A DNA stretch of 7,979 bases, taken from NCBI GenBank assembly GCA_937889485.1, contig CALAPG010000207.1, positions 1 through 7,979 of the forward strand, written 5' to 3'. The translations under genes and the position numbers were made by a program. Below, piece by piece: positions 6,718-7,979 of this stretch. Positions within the stretch are counted from its first letter, which is position 1. Each line of letters opens with the position of its first letter. This DNA comes from an uncultured Moraxella sp. Lineage in GTDB: Bacteria > Pseudomonadota > Gammaproteobacteria > Pseudomonadales > Moraxellaceae. The notes below the pieces were generated by a model, which was given only the letters and a program-made list of their open reading frames with translations, did no database searches and was not told where the DNA came from.

Positions 6718-6738
6718 TGCTAGCAACTTTACTAGCAA
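6718..6738. repeat. TTGCTAG direct repeat that also forms a hairpin
   Basis: On the minus strand TTGCTAG occurs twice (6732-6738 and 6720-6726), 12 bases apart. The same sequence contains a perfect 6-bp inverted repeat, TGCTAG (6718-6723) with CTAGCA (6732-6737), around an 8-base loop. It lies in the leader of the hemerythrin gene, about 20 bases upstream of its ribosome site. The role is unknown; it may be an operator or a second leader hairpin. Confidence 0.5.
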
Positions 6739-6742
6739 GATA

Positions 6743-6794
6743 GGCTAACACGGTACCCGTTGTGCTTTTTTGAGCGCAGCACAGATTGTTAGCC
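6743..6794 (-). repeat. Nested inverted repeats in the hemerythrin gene leader
   Basis: A perfect 8-bp outer stem pairs GGCTAACA (6743-6750) with TGTTAGCC (6787-6794). Inside it a perfect 6-bp stem pairs TGTGCT (6761-6766) with AGCACA (6778-6783). The intervening 6751-6760 contains a CGG/CCG mini-dyad around GTA, so a three-way junction is possible in RNA. No T run follows on either strand, which argues against an intrinsic terminator. If the promoter at 6803-6830 is real, this structure starts within a few bases of the mRNA 5' end. Alternatively it is a DNA operator or a 3' processing signal of rlmKL. Confidence 0.6.
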
Positions 6795-6802
6795 AATCGC
6801 TA

Positions 6803-6830
6803 AGCATATTCTACGCTATTTTTTTGTCAA
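6803..6830 (-). promoter_or_regulatory. Putative sigma70 promoter of the hemerythrin gene
   Basis: On the minus strand a perfect -35 TTGACA (6825-6830) and a -10 TATGCT (6803-6808, 4 of 6) are separated by 16 bases. The -35 lies in the last codons of rlmKL and the spacer crosses its stop codon. The start site would be near 6796, leaving a leader of about 112 bases. Because the -35 is also coding sequence, the match could be fortuitous. Confidence 0.45.
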
Positions 6831-7979
6831 AGGTTGATGGCGAATTGCCCAAGATTGATGAATGGGCTTTTTAAGGTCATAATCGAAACCAATGGTGTGT
6901 TTGGTCAGGGTTTCGACATGGTAACGCTGCAAAATCTCGTCATCTAGCGCAAATTTGGTAAAGTTGTTGGAGAAATATAACACCCCTTCACTTGAAAGGC
7001 GGTTCATGGCGCGGTTAATTAATGGCACATGGTCACGCTGCACATCAAACGTACCTTGGAATTTTTTCGAGTTTGAGAAAGTCGGTGGGTCGATAAAAAT
7101 CACATCGTACTGCTCAGTGTTACTCTTAATCCACTCAAAAATATCTTGCGCAATAAACTGATAACCACTGGTATCCGGCAAACCATTTAATGCAAAGTTT
7201 CTGCGTCCCCAATCCAAGTAGTTTTGTGACAAGTCAACTGAGGTGACGGCTTTGGCGCCACCCAATGCCGCATGCACACTGGCGGTACAGGTATAGGCAA
7301 ATAGGTTTAGCACGGTTTTACCACGGCTATTTTCTGCGATGATTTTACGGATACTGCGATGGTCTAGGAAAAGACCCGTATCCAAGTAGTCGCTGAAGTT
7401 GACCAAGAAATAGGCGCGTTGGTTGTTTGCCGTTGGCTCGCTGACCACATAGAATTTGCCCGAATTGGCTTTTTTCTCGTATTGCTCATTGCCAGACTGG
7501 CGGGCGCGGGTCTTGATAAACACCTGCTCGCGGTTGACTTGCAATGCTTCACGCACACCATGGAGGGCTAGATTAAAGCGTTTTTTAGCGGTTTCAGGTG
7601 GGATAGATTTTGGTGCGGCATATTCTTGCACATGGACAAATTCGCCATATACATCGACCGCGACTTTGAAGTCGGGCAAATCCGCATCGTATACGCGCAA
7701 GTTAGTCACGCCTTGTTTGTTGGCAAGTTTGCGTAAGTTGCCCAAGTTCTTTTGCAAGCGATTGATAAAATCTTGGCCTTCTTCCACTTGAATTTCGCGT
7801 TTTTCAAAGCGGGTAATCAGCGGGGTATCTTTGCTTTTTAGTAGCTCACCATAGCGAAAATACACCACGATAGCACCATTGTGACAACGCAAGGTTTTTG
7901 GCTCAGCAATCGGCAATACGTCCGCTTGCTCGACTTTGGCCGCCAATACGCCTAGGGTGACATCAGCAGGACTTGCGAC
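6816..7979 (-). CDS. rlmKL: Bifunctional 23S rRNA methyltransferase RlmKL, C-terminal half (5' end outside window)
   Basis: In E. coli RlmKL the N-terminal RlmL part makes m2G2445 and the C-terminal RlmK part makes m7G2069 in 23S rRNA. The 387 residues visible here correspond to the RlmK half plus the inter-domain linker. The frame is open to the window edge, so the gene is truncated by the window, not by a mutation; the family length is about 700. Visible blocks include VYDADLPDFKVAVDVYGEFV, the KTRARQSGNEQY segment, SDYLDTGLFLDHR, the SAM-binding motif LNLFAYTCTASVHAALGG (about visible residues 224-241), an acidic VDLS, and the catalytic-type motif FIDPPTFSNSK (about 295-305). The protein ends at TAG (6816-6818). 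The TTG at 7944-7946 is an internal Leu codon and not a start. Confidence 0.95.
   Translation of the reverse strand, partial: VASPADVTLGVLAAKVEQADVLPIAEPKTLRCHNGAIVVYFRYGELLKSKDTPLITRFEKREIQVEEGQDFINRLQKNLGNLRKLANKQGVTNLRVYDADLPDFKVAVDVYGEFVHVQEYAAPKSIPPETAKKRFNLALHGVREALQVNREQVFIKTRARQSGNEQYEKKANSGKFYVVSEPTANNQRAYFLVNFSDYLDTGLFLDHRSIRKIIAENSRGKTVLNLFAYTCTASVHAALGGAKAVTSVDLSQNYLDWGRRNFALNGLPDTSGYQFIAQDIFEWIKSNTEQYDVIFIDPPTFSNSKKFQGTFDVQRDHVPLINRAMNRLSSEGVLYFSNNFTKFALDDEILQRYHVETLTKHTIGFDYDLKKPIHQSWAIRHQPLTKK

Noticed and set aside
6743..6815. Intrinsic terminator for rlmKL
   Set aside because: The stem is long, but the minus-strand sequence after it (TATCTTGC) has no T run, and the T run inside the structure is in the loop on the wrong strand.
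1..7979. CRISPR array, tRNA, rRNA, insertion sequence, phage or defence genes
   Set aside because: Looked for on both strands; no regularly spaced long repeats, cloverleaf, transposase, or terminal inverted repeats with target duplications were seen. The content is core chromosomal.

Overview
The window is the end of a contig from a gammaproteobacterium, most likely of the order Pseudomonadales and plausibly a Moraxellaceae member (Moraxella, Psychrobacter or Acinetobacter-like). The main evidence is the gene order rlmN, pilF, rodZ, ispG, hisS, which is the Pseudomonas-type arrangement, together with a moderately AT-rich composition and the character of the proteins. The genus cannot be fixed without a database search. 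The genes are chromosomal core genes. I see no insertion sequence, phage gene, CRISPR array, tRNA or rRNA.

Layout. Bases 1-27 are not biological: they match the Illumina TruSeq adapter and are fused to the middle of hisS. Bases 28-3482 hold a minus-strand block read pilF, rodZ, ispG, hisS (hisS truncated by the adapter). A good sigma70-type promoter candidate lies at 3624-3652. pilF and rodZ are separated by a single base. rlmN (3719-4906, minus) has its own promoter candidate at 4941-4969 and is divergent from dusB (5108-6124, plus). dusB ends at a clear intrinsic terminator (6177-6203). A convergent hemerythrin-domain gene (6205-6684, minus) follows. The 3' half of rlmKL (6816-7979, minus) runs off the right edge.

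Function. Three of the eight genes modify RNA: RlmN and RlmKL act on 23S rRNA near the peptidyl-transferase centre (RlmN also on tRNA), and DusB acts on the tRNA D-loop. HisRS charges tRNA-His. IspG is an Fe-S enzyme of the MEP isoprenoid pathway. PilF is the outer-membrane pilotin lipoprotein for the type IV pilus secretin, and RodZ is the membrane anchor of the MreB cell-shape machinery. The hemerythrin-like protein is a probable di-iron O2/NO or iron sensor or binder.

I found no convincing new multi-gene system. The parts most worth a second look are non-coding: a nested inverted-repeat structure (6743-6794) predicted to lie at the very 5' end of the hemerythrin mRNA, a perfect 10-bp tandem repeat just before dusB, and a dyad over the rlmN -35 region. 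The adapter remnant is the main data-quality issue.
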